14,873 nt of DNA from Stenotrophobium sp040387055 (GCA_040387055.1 JAZKEM010000275.1:1-14873); one strand, 5' to 3'; shown: positions 6,849 to 14,038, counted from the first letter of the stretch. Translations and numbers: made by a program. The notes: a model not told the origin generated them from the sequence alone.

Positions 6849-7763
6849 ATGAGCGAGCAAGAAAACTTTCTCTCGCCGCTCATCACTGAGTATTGCGATT
6901 ATCTAAAGCAGGAAAAGCACTACTCGCCGAACACCATCGAAAGCGCGCAACGCGATCTGGGTTTGTTCCGTGGATATTGCGCCAAGGCGCGAATCAATAG
7001 CTTCAGCAACATCGACGCGCATACCGTGCGCGGCTTTATCGCAGCGCTGCATCGGGAAGAACATCAGCCGGTATCGCTGCATCGCTATCTGTCGATGCTT
7101 CGTGGTTTCTTCAAATACCAAATCCGCCGTGCGCGCATGAGCGCTAATCCGGCGGTGGGCGTGCGTGCGCCCAAGTTCAGGCGCAAGTTGCCTGGCGTGA
7201 TCACGGCCGATGAGCTCAATGGCGCGCTGAATCAGCCCGTGCAAGGTGATGACGATATTCGCGATAGCGCTATCGTCGAACTGTTTTATTCCTGTGGGCT
7301 GCGCTTGGCCGAGCTGCATGGCCTCAATGCGAGTGCATTGAGTGCTGGGCAGACGGAGATCACCGTACTCGGCAAAGGCCAAAAAGAACGAGTGGTGCTG
7401 GTGGGAAAACCTGCACGCAAGGCTGTAGACGCTTGGCTGGAGTTGCGCGCAAAACGCGCAGCAGTAGGCGAATCAGCGCTTTTTGTAGGAAGAAACGGGG
7501 CGCGGTTTGCGCGTGCGAGCATCGGCGTGGCGTTAAAACGTTGGGCGGCGCGGCGTGGTTTGGGAGTAAATCTGCATCCGCACCGGCTGCGTCACTCTTT
7601 CGCCACGCACCTGCTGGAAAGCAGCGGAGACCTACGTAGCGTGCAGGAATTGCTGGGGCACGCGAACCTCAGCACCACCCAGATTTATACGCATTTGGAC
7701 TGGAAACACCTTGCCAAGGTTTATGACCAAGCTCACCCAAGGGCAAAGCGCAAAAGTGACTAA
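6849..7763 (+). CDS. xerC: Tyrosine recombinase XerC
   Basis: XerC acts with XerD at the dif site to resolve chromosome dimers at division. The 304-residue protein has an N-terminal SAM-like DNA-binding domain (about residues 8-95) and the C-terminal catalytic domain. All catalytic residues are visible: Arg152 (SCGLRLAEL), Lys176 (LGKGQKE), His245 and Arg248 (HRLRHSFATHLL), His271 (LLGHAN) and the nucleophile Tyr280 (QIYTHLDW). Full length and conserved neighbours (dapF, DUF484 upstream) separate it from mobile-element integrases. The start is the ATG nine bases after the DUF484 stop. No terminator is seen directly after it. Confidence 0.97.
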   Translation: MSEQENFLSPLITEYCDYLKQEKHYSPNTIESAQRDLGLFRGYCAKARINSFSNIDAHTVRGFIAALHREEHQPVSLHRYLSMLRGFFKYQIRRARMSANPAVGVRAPKFRRKLPGVITADELNGALNQPVQGDDDIRDSAIVELFYSCGLRLAELHGLNASALSAGQTEITVLGKGQKERVVLVGKPARKAVDAWLELRAKRAAVGESALFVGRNGARFARASIGVALKRWAARRGLGVNLHPHRLRHSFATHLLESSGDLRSVQELLGHANLSTTQIYTHLDWKHLAKVYDQAHPRAKRKSD

Positions 7764-7768
7764 ACGTA

Positions 7769-7781
7769 TGACAAAATGTCA
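7769..7781. promoter_or_regulatory. Palindrome TGACA-AAA-TGTCA
   Basis: A perfect inverted repeat with five-base arms and a three-base centre lies just upstream of the -35 of the lipoprotein promoter. It could be an operator for a dimeric regulator; none is identified. Confidence 0.3.
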
Positions 7782-7787
7782 CACCGC

Positions 7788-7815
7788 TTGTGCAGGGCAC
7801 AAAAATCAGCATAAT
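7788..7815 (+). promoter_or_regulatory. Predicted promoter of the Ala-rich lipoprotein gene
   Basis: TTGTGC (7788-7793), a 16-base spacer and CATAAT (7810-7815) resemble a sigma-70 promoter, with a start near 7822 and a leader of about 70 bases. The -35 hexamer is also the left arm of a perfect palindrome, TTGTGC-AGG-GCACAA (7788-7802), so a regulator bound there would compete with polymerase. Confidence 0.45.
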
Positions 7816-7823
7816 GCCCTCGT

Positions 7824-7858
7824 TTATCGGCTCTTTATTCTTATAAGTGGGCCGATAA
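7824..7858 (+). promoter_or_regulatory. Stem-loop in the lipoprotein 5' leader
   Basis: TTATCGGC (7824-7831) pairs perfectly with GCCGATAA (7851-7858) around a 19-base AT-rich loop. It starts just after the predicted transcription start, so it would form at the very 5' end of the mRNA, where it might protect the message from decay or serve as a binding site. It does not match a riboswitch class I know. Confidence 0.35.
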
Positions 7859-7893
7859 GACATTTTGGATCCTTTATCCCATGGGAGTTTGTA

Positions 7894-8121
7894 ATGAATC
7901 GTAACCTCGTAATCGCTCTCGGCCTCGCTGCCGCTGTTGCCCTCGCCGCCTGCGGCAAGAAAGAAGAAGCTGCTCCAGCTGCTGAAGCCGCTGCTCCAGC
8001 TGTTGAAGCCGCTCCTGCTGCTCAGCCAGCTGCTGACGCTGCTGCTGCTCCAGCTCCAGAAGCTGCTGCTCCAGCTGCTGAAGCTCCAGCTGCTGCTCCA
8101 GCTGCTGAACCAGCAAAGTAA
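7894..8121 (+). CDS. Small Ala/Pro/Glu-rich lipoprotein
   Basis: The 75-residue product has a lipoprotein signal peptide with lipobox LAAC; Cys20 would become the lipidated N-terminus. A short charged KKEE stretch follows, then a low-complexity tail built from Ala, Pro and Glu in AAPAAEA-like units. Such a tail is likely unfolded and could span part of the periplasm. The start is supported by GGGAG six bases upstream. Alanine is written almost only as GCT and GCC/GCG are rare, unlike the neighbouring genes, which suggests a highly expressed gene. It has its own promoter and terminator, so it is probably a single transcript. No function can be assigned from sequence. The repetitive DNA may change length by slippage. 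Confidence 0.85.
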   Translation: MNRNLVIALGLAAAVALAACGKKEEAAPAAEAAAPAVEAAPAAQPAADAAAAPAPEAAAPAAEAPAAAPAAEPAK

Positions 8122-8125
8122 GGTT

Positions 8126-8153
8126 TTTCACACCACCTTCGGGCGGTGTGAAA
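8126..8153 (+). other. UUCG-capped hairpin after the lipoprotein gene
   Basis: Arms 8126-8137 and 8142-8153 pair over 12 bases with one A-C mismatch and a TTCG tetraloop. No T-run follows, so it is not a classic terminator on the plus strand. It may stabilise the 3' end of the lipoprotein mRNA. Confidence 0.6.
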
Positions 8154-8156
8154 GAT

Positions 8157-8181
8157 GCGCTGAAGACTTAAGCTCCAGCGC
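8157..8181 (+). other. Second 3' UTR hairpin
   Basis: GCGCTG (8157-8162) pairs perfectly with CAGCGC (8176-8181) around a 13-base loop. It lies between the UUCG hairpin and the terminator. Confidence 0.4.
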
Positions 8182-8226
8182 CTTTGTAAAGTTCACAAGA
8201 AGGCACGACGAAAGTCGTGCCTTTTT
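8172..8226 (+). repeat. 55-base direct repeat, copy 1 (contig end)
   Basis: The last 55 bases before the 100-N gap are identical to the first 55 bases after it (8327-8381). The exact length and position at the gap edges point to a de Bruijn graph overlap (k = 55) rather than a biological repeat. Confidence 0.9.
8200..8226 (+). terminator. Intrinsic terminator of the lipoprotein gene
   Basis: A ten-base perfect stem, AAGGCACGAC with GTCGTGCCTT, is closed by a GAAA tetraloop and ends in a run of T up to the gap. This is a textbook rho-independent terminator. The same sequence is present again after the N run. Confidence 0.9.
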
Positions 8227-8326
8227 NNNNNNNNNNNNNNNNNNNNNNNNNNNNNNNNNNNNNNNNNNNNNNNNNNNNNNNNNNNNNNNNNNNNNNNNNN
8301 NNNNNNNNNNNNNNNNNNNNNNNNNN
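8227..8326. other. Assembly gap of 100 N
   Basis: A run of exactly 100 N is flanked by identical 55-base ends. If the ends are one overlap, the gap is false and the true spacing between the lipoprotein stop and the hslV start is about 177 bases. Confidence 0.9.
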
Positions 8327-8381
8327 GCTCCAGCGCCTTTGTAAAGTTCACAAGAAGGCACGACGAAAGTCGTGCCTTTTT
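8327..8381 (+). repeat. 55-base direct repeat, copy 2 (contig start)
   Basis: Identical to 8172-8226. It contains a second copy of the intrinsic terminator (stem 8357-8364 with 8369-8376, GAAA loop, T-run 8377-8381). It may be the same physical sequence as copy 1. Confidence 0.9.
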
Positions 8382-8397
8382 GCTATCTGCGATCTGA

Positions 8398-8425
8398 CTT
8401 GAAACCTTAGCTGTCATCCCCAAGT
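8398..8425 (+). promoter_or_regulatory. Sigma-32 heat-shock promoter of hslVU
   Basis: CTTGAAA (8398-8404) and CCCCAAGT (8418-8425) are separated by 13 bases. The known sigma-32 consensus is CTTGAAA, then 11-16 bases, then CCCCATNT, so only one informative position of the -10 differs. Transcription would start near 8431, about 23 bases before the hslV ATG. hslVU is a classic sigma-32 target in E. coli. Confidence 0.75.
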
Positions 8426-8453
8426 TCTCTGCATTCTCCGAACGGATGCAGCA

Positions 8454-8996
8454 ATGAAACAATTCGACGGCACCACCATCTTGTGCGTGCGACGTGGCAA
8501 TCAGGTTTGCTTGGGCGGCGACGGCCAAGTCTCGATGGGCAACACACGCGTCAAAGGTAATGCACGCAAAGTGCGTCGCCTCTACAACGGCACGGTCATG
8601 GCCGGCTTCGCTGGCGGCACTGCCGACGCGTTCACACTTTTTGAACGCTTTGAAGGCAAGCTTGAAAAACACGGTGGCCAACTCACGCGCGCTGCAGTTG
8701 AAATGGCTAAAGACTGGCGCAGCGACCGTGCACTGCGTCGCTTGGAAGCACTCCTCATCGTTGCAGACAAAGAAGCTTCGCTGATGATCTCCGGCAACGG
8801 CGACGTCATGGAGCCTGAAGCACACGGCGTGATCGCAATTGGTTCTGGCGGTTCATTCGCCACGGCTGCTGCACGTGCGTTGGTGGAGAACACCGAGATG
8901 TCGGCAAAAGACATTGTCGAAAAATCTCTGCATGTCGCTGCCGATATCTGCATCTACACCAATCACAACCTCACGATCGAAACGATCGACGCTTAA
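8454..8996 (+). CDS. hslV: ATP-dependent protease, peptidase subunit HslV
   Basis: HslV (ClpQ) forms the double-hexameric proteolytic core of the HslVU protease in the cytoplasm and degrades misfolded and regulatory proteins. The 180-residue protein carries a six-residue leader (MKQFDG) before TTILCVRRG; Thr7 is the expected N-terminal nucleophile after processing. Family blocks GGDGQVSMGN, KGNARKVRRLYNG, AGFAGGTADAFTLFERFE, DWRSDRALRRLEALL and IYTNHNLTIE are all present. It is 14 bases upstream of hslU, and a sigma-32 promoter lies just before it. The ribosome-binding site is weak. Confidence 0.98.
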   Translation: MKQFDGTTILCVRRGNQVCLGGDGQVSMGNTRVKGNARKVRRLYNGTVMAGFAGGTADAFTLFERFEGKLEKHGGQLTRAAVEMAKDWRSDRALRRLEALLIVADKEASLMISGNGDVMEPEAHGVIAIGSGGSFATAAARALVENTEMSAKDIVEKSLHVAADICIYTNHNLTIETIDA

Positions 8997-9010
8997 GCCT
9001 GAGAAAAGTA

Positions 9011-10369
9011 ATGACTGAATCTGCCGCTGGTGCAGCGTCGATGATGACGCCGCGTGAAATTGTTCAAGAGTTGGATAAGCACATCGTTGGCCAGCAAGCG
9101 GCCAAACGAGCGGTTGCGATTGCGTTGCGCAATCGTTGGCGCCGTCAGCAGGTGCAGGGTGCACTGCGTGCGGAAATCTCGCCCAAGAATATTTTAATGA
9201 TCGGGCCTACTGGTGTTGGCAAAACCGAAATCGCACGTCGTCTGGCCAAACTCGCCAACGCGCCGTTCGTCAAAGTAGAAGCCACCAAGTTCACCGAAGT
9301 CGGTTATGTCGGCAAAGATGTCGACAGCATCATTCGTGATCTGGTTGATGCTGCAATCAAGCAGGCGCGCGAGCAAGCCATGCGTCGTCAGCGCACCAAA
9401 GCTGAGGGCGCGGCTGAAGATCGCATTCTTGATGTGTTGCTACCACCGCCAAAAGATTTCGGTGAAGCCTCAACGCAGCGCGCTACGGAGAACGGCGCTG
9501 CGCGTCAGGTATTCCGCAAGCGTTTGCGTGAAGGTCAGCTCGACGACACTGAGATTGAAATCAAGCTGGCGAGCGCTGCGCCGACCGTTTCTTTAATGGC
9601 GCCGCCGGGCATGGAAGAAATGGCCAGTCAGTTGCAGTCCATGTTCAGCAATATGGGCAATGGCCAGACACGCACCAAGAAAATGAAAGTGCGTGACGCG
9701 CTCAAGCAGGCGCTTGATGAAGAAGCCGCCAAGTTGGTTGATGAAGAAGCGATCAAAGCCGATGCGCTACACAACGTCGAAGAAAACGGCATTGTCTTCC
9801 TCGATGAAATCGACAAGGTCTGCAAGCGCAGCGAATATGTTGGTGCTGATGTATCGCGTGAAGGCGTGCAGCGTGATTTGCTGCCGCTGATTGAAGGCTG
9901 CACGGTCACCACCAAGTATGGAGCGATCAAGACGGATCACATCCTGTTCATTGCTAGCGGCGCGTTCCACATGGCCAAGCCTTCGGATCTGATTCCGGAG
10001 TTGCAAGGCCGCTTGCCGATCCGTGTCGAACTAGATGCGCTGAAAGCAGAGGACTTCGTGCGCATTCTCAGTGAACCTGACTTCTCGTTGCAGGAACAGT
10101 ACAGGGCGCTGATGAATACGGAAGGCGTGACGGTCAACTTCACCAGTGATGGCCTGCGTCGAGTTGCAGAAACGGCATGGCAGGTGAATGAGCAAACCGA
10201 GAATATCGGTGCTCGCCGTTTGCACACAGTGATGGAACGCTTGATGGAAGAGATCGCGTACGACGCGCCGGACAAATCCGGCACGACGATCACCATCGAT
10301 GCGGCTTACGTCAACGGCAAGCTCGAAAAGCTCGCTGCAGACGAAGATCTCAGCCGTTATATTCTGTAA
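9011..10369 (+). CDS. hslU: ATP-dependent protease ATPase subunit HslU
   Basis: HslU (ClpY) is the AAA+ unfoldase that feeds substrates to HslV. The 452-residue protein shows Walker A GPTGVGKT at residues 65-72, the substrate-gripping pore loop GYVG at 98-101, Walker B IVFLDEID starting at 261, and ELQGRLPIRVEL. It ends in DLSRYIL, the C-terminal tail that docks into HslV. The long insertion (I domain) lies between roughly residues 110 and 240. The start gives about ten residues more than the usual MTPREIVQEL beginning; an internal ATG in front of MTPREIV is an alternative. No hairpin terminator follows, only a T-rich stretch, so transcription may continue into the reductase gene. Confidence 0.98.
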   Translation: MTESAAGAASMMTPREIVQELDKHIVGQQAAKRAVAIALRNRWRRQQVQGALRAEISPKNILMIGPTGVGKTEIARRLAKLANAPFVKVEATKFTEVGYVGKDVDSIIRDLVDAAIKQAREQAMRRQRTKAEGAAEDRILDVLLPPPKDFGEASTQRATENGAARQVFRKRLREGQLDDTEIEIKLASAAPTVSLMAPPGMEEMASQLQSMFSNMGNGQTRTKKMKVRDALKQALDEEAAKLVDEEAIKADALHNVEENGIVFLDEIDKVCKRSEYVGADVSREGVQRDLLPLIEGCTVTTKYGAIKTDHILFIASGAFHMAKPSDLIPELQGRLPIRVELDALKAEDFVRILSEPDFSLQEQYRALMNTEGVTVNFTSDGLRRVAETAWQVNEQTENIGARRLHTVMERLMEEIAYDAPDKSGTTITIDAAYVNGKLEKLAADEDLSRYIL

Positions 10370-10400
10370 ATCGAATTTATTTTTTTAATTGGGGCAGGTC

Positions 10401-11501
10401 ATGGCAGAAGGAACTCTCAGCGCGGCGATGTTTACGCCGGTCAAAGTCGGTGCAATTGAATGCGCCAACCGCGTTTTCATGGCACCGCTCACGCGCTGCC
10501 GCTCGATTCCCGGCACGGATGCGCCGCAGGCGCTCAACGCCGAGTATTACGCGCAACGTTCTTCTGCTGGTTTGATCGTCAGCGAAGCTACGCATATTTC
10601 ACCGCAGGGCAAAGGCTATATGGGCGCGCCTGGCATCTATAGCAAAGCACAGGAAGAAGGCTGGAAGCTGGTAACCAATGCCGTGCATGCCGCAGGCGGA
10701 AAGATCGTGGCGCAGCTCTGGCATGTGGGCCGCATTTCACATCCTGATTTGCAGGTTGATGGCGCCTTGCCTGTTGCGCCTTCTGCAATCAATGCGGGTC
10801 TCAATGTCACCACGCAAAACGGTAAGCAGGTACAAGTGACGCCACGCGCATTGGAGACGAGCGAGATTCCTGGCATCGTCGCTGATTATCGTCATGCTGC
10901 GCAGACCGCCAAGAATGCTGGTTTTGATGGCGTTGAAATCCATGGCGCCAATGGTTATCTGCTTGAACAGTTCATGCGTGATTCCACTAATCTGCGCACG
11001 GATGAATACGGCGGCAGCATTGCCAACCGCATTCGTTTCACGCTTGCAGCTGTTGATGCAGCCATCGAAGTATTCGGCGCTGATCGCGTCGGCATTCGTC
11101 TCTCGCCGATCACGCTCTCCAATAATTGCCCGCTCGATTCCAACACTGAAGCGGTTTACGGCACGCTGGTGGATGAGCTCGCCAAGCGCAAAATCGCCTT
11201 CATTCATTTTGTTGAAGGCAATACACAAGTCGAACACTCGCTGGTTGGTTTCGACTTCGCTGGCGCGCGCAAGCGTTTTGGCGGTACGTACATCGCCAAC
11301 AACGGCTACACGCGCGAAGATGCGTTGACGAAGATTGAGAGCGGCGACGCAGATGCCGTCGCTTTTGGCCGCGCTTTCCTCGCCAACCCTGATCTGCCAA
11401 AGCGCTTGGCACTTAATGCACCGTTGAATGCGGTCAATCCCAAGACCATCTACAAGCCAGATGGTGAGGGCTACACCGACTACCCGACGCTCTCCAACTA
11501 A
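10401..11501 (+). CDS. Old Yellow Enzyme family ene-reductase (NemA-like)
   Basis: The 366-residue protein is an FMN-dependent alkene reductase of the OYE family, which uses NAD(P)H to reduce electrophiles such as enones, maleimides or nitro compounds. The beginning FTPVKVGAIECANRVFMAPLTR and the motif EIHGANGYLLEQF are diagnostic. His181, Asn184 and Tyr186 in it correspond to the substrate-binding His, Asn and catalytic Tyr of OYE1. RTDEYGGSIANRIRF follows. I chose ATG 10401, preceded by GGGGCAGGTC, over a TTG four codons upstream. The gene is on the hslU strand with only a short T-rich gap and overlaps the DUF971 gene by one base. The natural substrate cannot be told. Confidence 0.95.
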   Translation: MAEGTLSAAMFTPVKVGAIECANRVFMAPLTRCRSIPGTDAPQALNAEYYAQRSSAGLIVSEATHISPQGKGYMGAPGIYSKAQEEGWKLVTNAVHAAGGKIVAQLWHVGRISHPDLQVDGALPVAPSAINAGLNVTTQNGKQVQVTPRALETSEIPGIVADYRHAAQTAKNAGFDGVEIHGANGYLLEQFMRDSTNLRTDEYGGSIANRIRFTLAAVDAAIEVFGADRVGIRLSPITLSNNCPLDSNTEAVYGTLVDELAKRKIAFIHFVEGNTQVEHSLVGFDFAGARKRFGGTYIANNGYTREDALTKIESGDADAVAFGRAFLANPDLPKRLALNAPLNAVNPKTIYKPDGEGYTDYPTLSN

Positions 11502-11911
11502 TGAAAGCGCCTGCGCCCAATCTGATCAAACTGCATCGCAGCACTCGCGTGCTGGAGATTGGTTATGCCGACGGTCGGCGATATCAGCTGCCTTGTGAAT
11601 ATCTGCGTGTGTTTTCACCTAGCGCAGAGTTGCAGGGCCACGGTTTGATTGAGCCGATGCTCGTTGGCGGTAAGCGCATGGTGAATATCAGCGCGATTGA
11701 TCCGGTTGGGCAGTACGCGGTGCGTCTGCGTTTTGATGATGGGCACGACACCGGTCTGTATTCATGGGACGTGTTTGAAAATCTCGGCGCAGAGCAGGAA
11801 AAAAACTGGGCGCGCTATCTCGCGCGGCTTGATGAAGTCGGCATGTCGCGCGATCTGAATATCACCAAGCTCGCCGCGCTGCCGAAGAAATACACGCCGC
11901 TGCTTAAGTAA
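11501..11911 (+). CDS. DUF971 (GBBH-like N-terminal domain) protein
   Basis: The 136-residue protein is a stand-alone DUF971 domain, the domain also found at the N-terminus of gamma-butyrobetaine hydroxylase. It shows LEIGYADGRRYQLPCEYLRVFSPSAE and later YAVRLRFDDGHDTGLYSWDVFENLG. Stand-alone members often lie near hslVU and ubiE in Gammaproteobacteria; related proteins have been linked to iron-sulfur or metal handling, but this is not settled. The start ATG overlaps the stop of the reductase gene (TAATG), so translation is coupled. It ends 14 bases before the next membrane-protein gene. Confidence 0.94.
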   Translation: MKAPAPNLIKLHRSTRVLEIGYADGRRYQLPCEYLRVFSPSAELQGHGLIEPMLVGGKRMVNISAIDPVGQYAVRLRFDDGHDTGLYSWDVFENLGAEQEKNWARYLARLDEVGMSRDLNITKLAALPKKYTPLLK

Positions 11912-11925
11912 GTGCAACCAAGACC

Positions 11926-12294
11926 ATGGGCGAAACTATATTTGTTGAAGTGAAGTTCTGGCTCTTGGTGATTTTTTCACTGCTGGCGCCGATCTTGATT
12001 TATGCCGGTTTGCTTAAAAAACGAGCCATCTCGCGAGCCGCTGTTTTGTTCTTCGGCTTATTGCTAGTCGCGCTCGCCGGCGTTGATGTTTATCTGATGA
12101 AGAGCCTGGAAACGCTGGCCAGACTCAGCAGTTCACTCGCTGACGATGCGATTTTTGTTTCAGAAGTATCGGTTGCGCTTTACGTCTTTCCCATCGTGCT
12201 GGGCGGCGTTGGTGTTAACTTGATTTCGCACGTTCTGATCACGCATCTGCTCAGAGCTGAGCGTCAGTTCGATACGGAAAATCCGCAGTCTTAA
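11926..12294 (+). CDS. Small three-helix membrane protein, unknown function
   Basis: The 122-residue product has hydrophobic helices at about residues 9-29, 38-58 and 80-108, with basic residues KKRA between the first two and a charged C-terminal tail (RAERQFDTENPQS). No known domain or motif is recognised. It starts 14 bases after the DUF971 stop, without a good ribosome-binding site, and converges with the MFS gene, whose stop is 13 bases away. It may be part of the hslVU to DUF971 transcript. Confidence 0.75.
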   Translation: MGETIFVEVKFWLLVIFSLLAPILIYAGLLKKRAISRAAVLFFGLLLVALAGVDVYLMKSLETLARLSSSLADDAIFVSEVSVALYVFPIVLGGVGVNLISHVLITHLLRAERQFDTENPQS

Positions 12295-12307
12295 TTTCAG
12301 CAGGCCG

Positions 12308-13549
12308 TTACGCCAATGCTGTTCGCGGTGGAATTCTTGCTTCACGTATTGGCAGGCACAGCAATGCCGCTATCGCTGCGAGTGCGATGTCGGCGTACCA
12401 CATCCAGTGGTAATCGCCGAAGCGTGAAATGGTGATGCCGCCCAGCCATGCGCCGAAGAATCCGCCGATCTGATGCGACAGCAGCGTTAAGCCAAACAAG
12501 GTGCCGAGATAGCGCGTGCCGAATAGTTTGGCGACGAGACCTGCTGTTGGTGGCACGGTCGCCAGCCAGCTAAAACCCAATCCTGCTGCGAACAGATAGA
12601 ACGTCAGCGCTGTGCGTGGTGAGATCAAATACAGGCCGATGATGATGACGCGACTGGCGTACATCGCGCCGAGGACGTATTTCATTCGATAGCGATTGCC
12701 GAGCGCGCCGGCGGTGAGACTGCCAGCGATATTGAACAGCCCAATCAATGCTAGTGATGTTGCCGAGACGCTGGCAGGCAGGCTGCACAGGGCGACTTCG
12801 CCTGGCAAATGCGTCACCAAAAACGCGATGTGAAAACCGCAGGTGAAAAAGCCGAGATGTAGAAGGATGTAGCTGCGATTGCGCATTGCTTCGCGCAATT
12901 GCTCGCGCAGTGTTTTGTCGCTATCAGTGCTCGGCGTGACGGGACTGGCAACCGCTGTAGCTGTTTGCGCAATAGGCTTGCGTCGCAAGCCTGCAATTAA
13001 TGGCAAGGTCAGCAGGCTGGAAGCGGCCAGCGTCAGCATCGCTGCAATCCAGCCAAAGCTGTGGATTAGCGCTTGCGCGAGAGGAGCGAAAACAAATTGT
13101 CCGGCGGAACCACCCGCATTGATAAAGCCGCTGGCGAAAGAGCGGCGTTCCGGTGGCAGTTGGCTTGCCGTCGCGCCAATCAGAATCGAGAAGCTACCCG
13201 CACCTGCACCCGCAGCGGAGAGCACTCCCAAGGTTGCGAGCAAAGACCATTGCGAGTCCGCGAATGGCGTGAGTGCCAGACCCGCGGCTAGCAAAAACGT
13301 GCCGAACACGAGCACGGGCCCTGCGCCGTGTTTATCCGCAATTGCGCCAAAGATCGGCTGTACCGCGCCCCAAACAAACTGGCCAATCGCTAAGGCAAAG
13401 CTGATGGAGACAATGCCGAGGCCGGTCGCTTGATTGATCGGCGCAATAAACAGCCCCATCGACTGCCGGGCGCCCATCGTGATCATCAGGATGGCGGCTG
13501 CCGACAGCATGAGCAGCCAAGCGGCGCGATTCTGCGATGGGTTGTGCAT
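12308..13549 (-). CDS. Major facilitator superfamily transporter
   Basis: The 413-residue protein has about 12 predicted membrane helices in two halves joined by a charged loop near residues 190-225. The segment GARQSMGLFIAPI in helix 1 and motif A between helices 2 and 3 (GAIADKHGAGP, residues 68-78, Asp72) place it in the MFS, close to the oxalate/formate and monocarboxylate-type RQS group. Substrate and direction cannot be deduced. The start has GGGAG a few bases upstream. An EF-hand lipoprotein gene lies 60 bases upstream on the same strand; co-transcription is possible but not supported by any functional link. Confidence 0.92.
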   Translation of the reverse strand: MHNPSQNRAAWLLMLSAAAILMITMGARQSMGLFIAPINQATGLGIVSISFALAIGQFVWGAVQPIFGAIADKHGAGPVLVFGTFLLAAGLALTPFADSQWSLLATLGVLSAAGAGAGSFSILIGATASQLPPERRSFASGFINAGGSAGQFVFAPLAQALIHSFGWIAAMLTLAASSLLTLPLIAGLRRKPIAQTATAVASPVTPSTDSDKTLREQLREAMRNRSYILLHLGFFTCGFHIAFLVTHLPGEVALCSLPASVSATSLALIGLFNIAGSLTAGALGNRYRMKYVLGAMYASRVIIIGLYLISPRTALTFYLFAAGLGFSWLATVPPTAGLVAKLFGTRYLGTLFGLTLLSHQIGGFFGAWLGGITISRFGDYHWMWYADIALAAIAALLCLPIREARIPPRTALA

Positions 13550-13609
13550 GAAAACTCCCGATGAGCTTGTGGCTATTGTGTCTTGCCACTGCCGCGCAAG
13601 GCGAGCGTT

Positions 13610-13942
13610 TTAGCGTCGGCCCCGATGCATGCGTTGCTGCTCAGCGGCGTCTTCTTTTCCAAGACGGACCCACTGCAGGTAGGACTTTAGCTCGGCGTAG
13701 TTAACGAAGCCGTTGTGATCGGTGTCGATTTCGTCGAAATGCTCGGCGTACTGCGGCAGGCTGGCGCTCATCTCTTCACGTGTGAGCTGCTCGTCGCCGT
13801 TGTTGTCGGCCTTCTTAAAGACGGCGAGCAGGCCGCCTGCTACCGCTAAAGGGTCGGTGTGGCGCGGCGCGCCAGCACAGGCCGCCATTGCCAGAAGGCC
13901 AGCACAGAGGGAGGCGGTGCTAATGCAGCGCAGGGCGGTCAT
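13610..13942 (-). CDS. EF-hand calcium-binding lipoprotein
   Basis: The 110-residue product starts with a signal peptide ending in lipobox MAAC (Cys22), so it should be lipid-anchored in the envelope. It has two EF-hand loops. The first is DNNGDEQLTREE, with Glu instead of Gly at loop position 6. The second is DTDHNGFVNYAE, with all canonical ligands and Glu12. It probably binds Ca2+ in the periplasm. I chose ATG 13942 because the lipobox then sits at the usual distance; an in-frame ATG at 13984 would add 14 residues ahead of the signal peptide. Neither start has a strong ribosome-binding site. It diverges from ubiE. Confidence 0.85.
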   Translation of the reverse strand: MTALRCISTASLCAGLLAMAACAGAPRHTDPLAVAGGLLAVFKKADNNGDEQLTREEMSASLPQYAEHFDEIDTDHNGFVNYAELKSYLQWVRLGKEDAAEQQRMHRGRR

Positions 13943-13958
13943 AAGGTCCGGAAGGGAT

Positions 13959-13978
13959 GGCAAGGCGGGCTTGCCTTG
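13959..13978. other. Two overlapping, mutually exclusive short hairpins
   Basis: GGCAAG (13959-13964) can pair with CTTGCC (13970-13975), or CAAGGC (13961-13966) with GCCTTG (13973-13978). Both are perfect and share bases. The site lies in the leader of the EF-hand gene if that gene starts at 13942, or in its coding part if it starts at 13984. Confidence 0.25.
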
Positions 13979-14038
13979 GGCCATAGACTACCGCGCCAGC
14001 CCATTGGTTCGCATCGGCCGTTTATTGTCCGCAGGCCT

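Noticed and set aside
8193..8825. 210-codon minus-strand frame over the gap and hslV
   Set aside because: It runs through the N gap and is antisense to hslV; the length is an artefact of the N run.
10389..10403. TTG start four codons upstream for the ene-reductase
   Set aside because: The ATG at 10401 has a better placed ribosome-binding site and TTG starts are rare.
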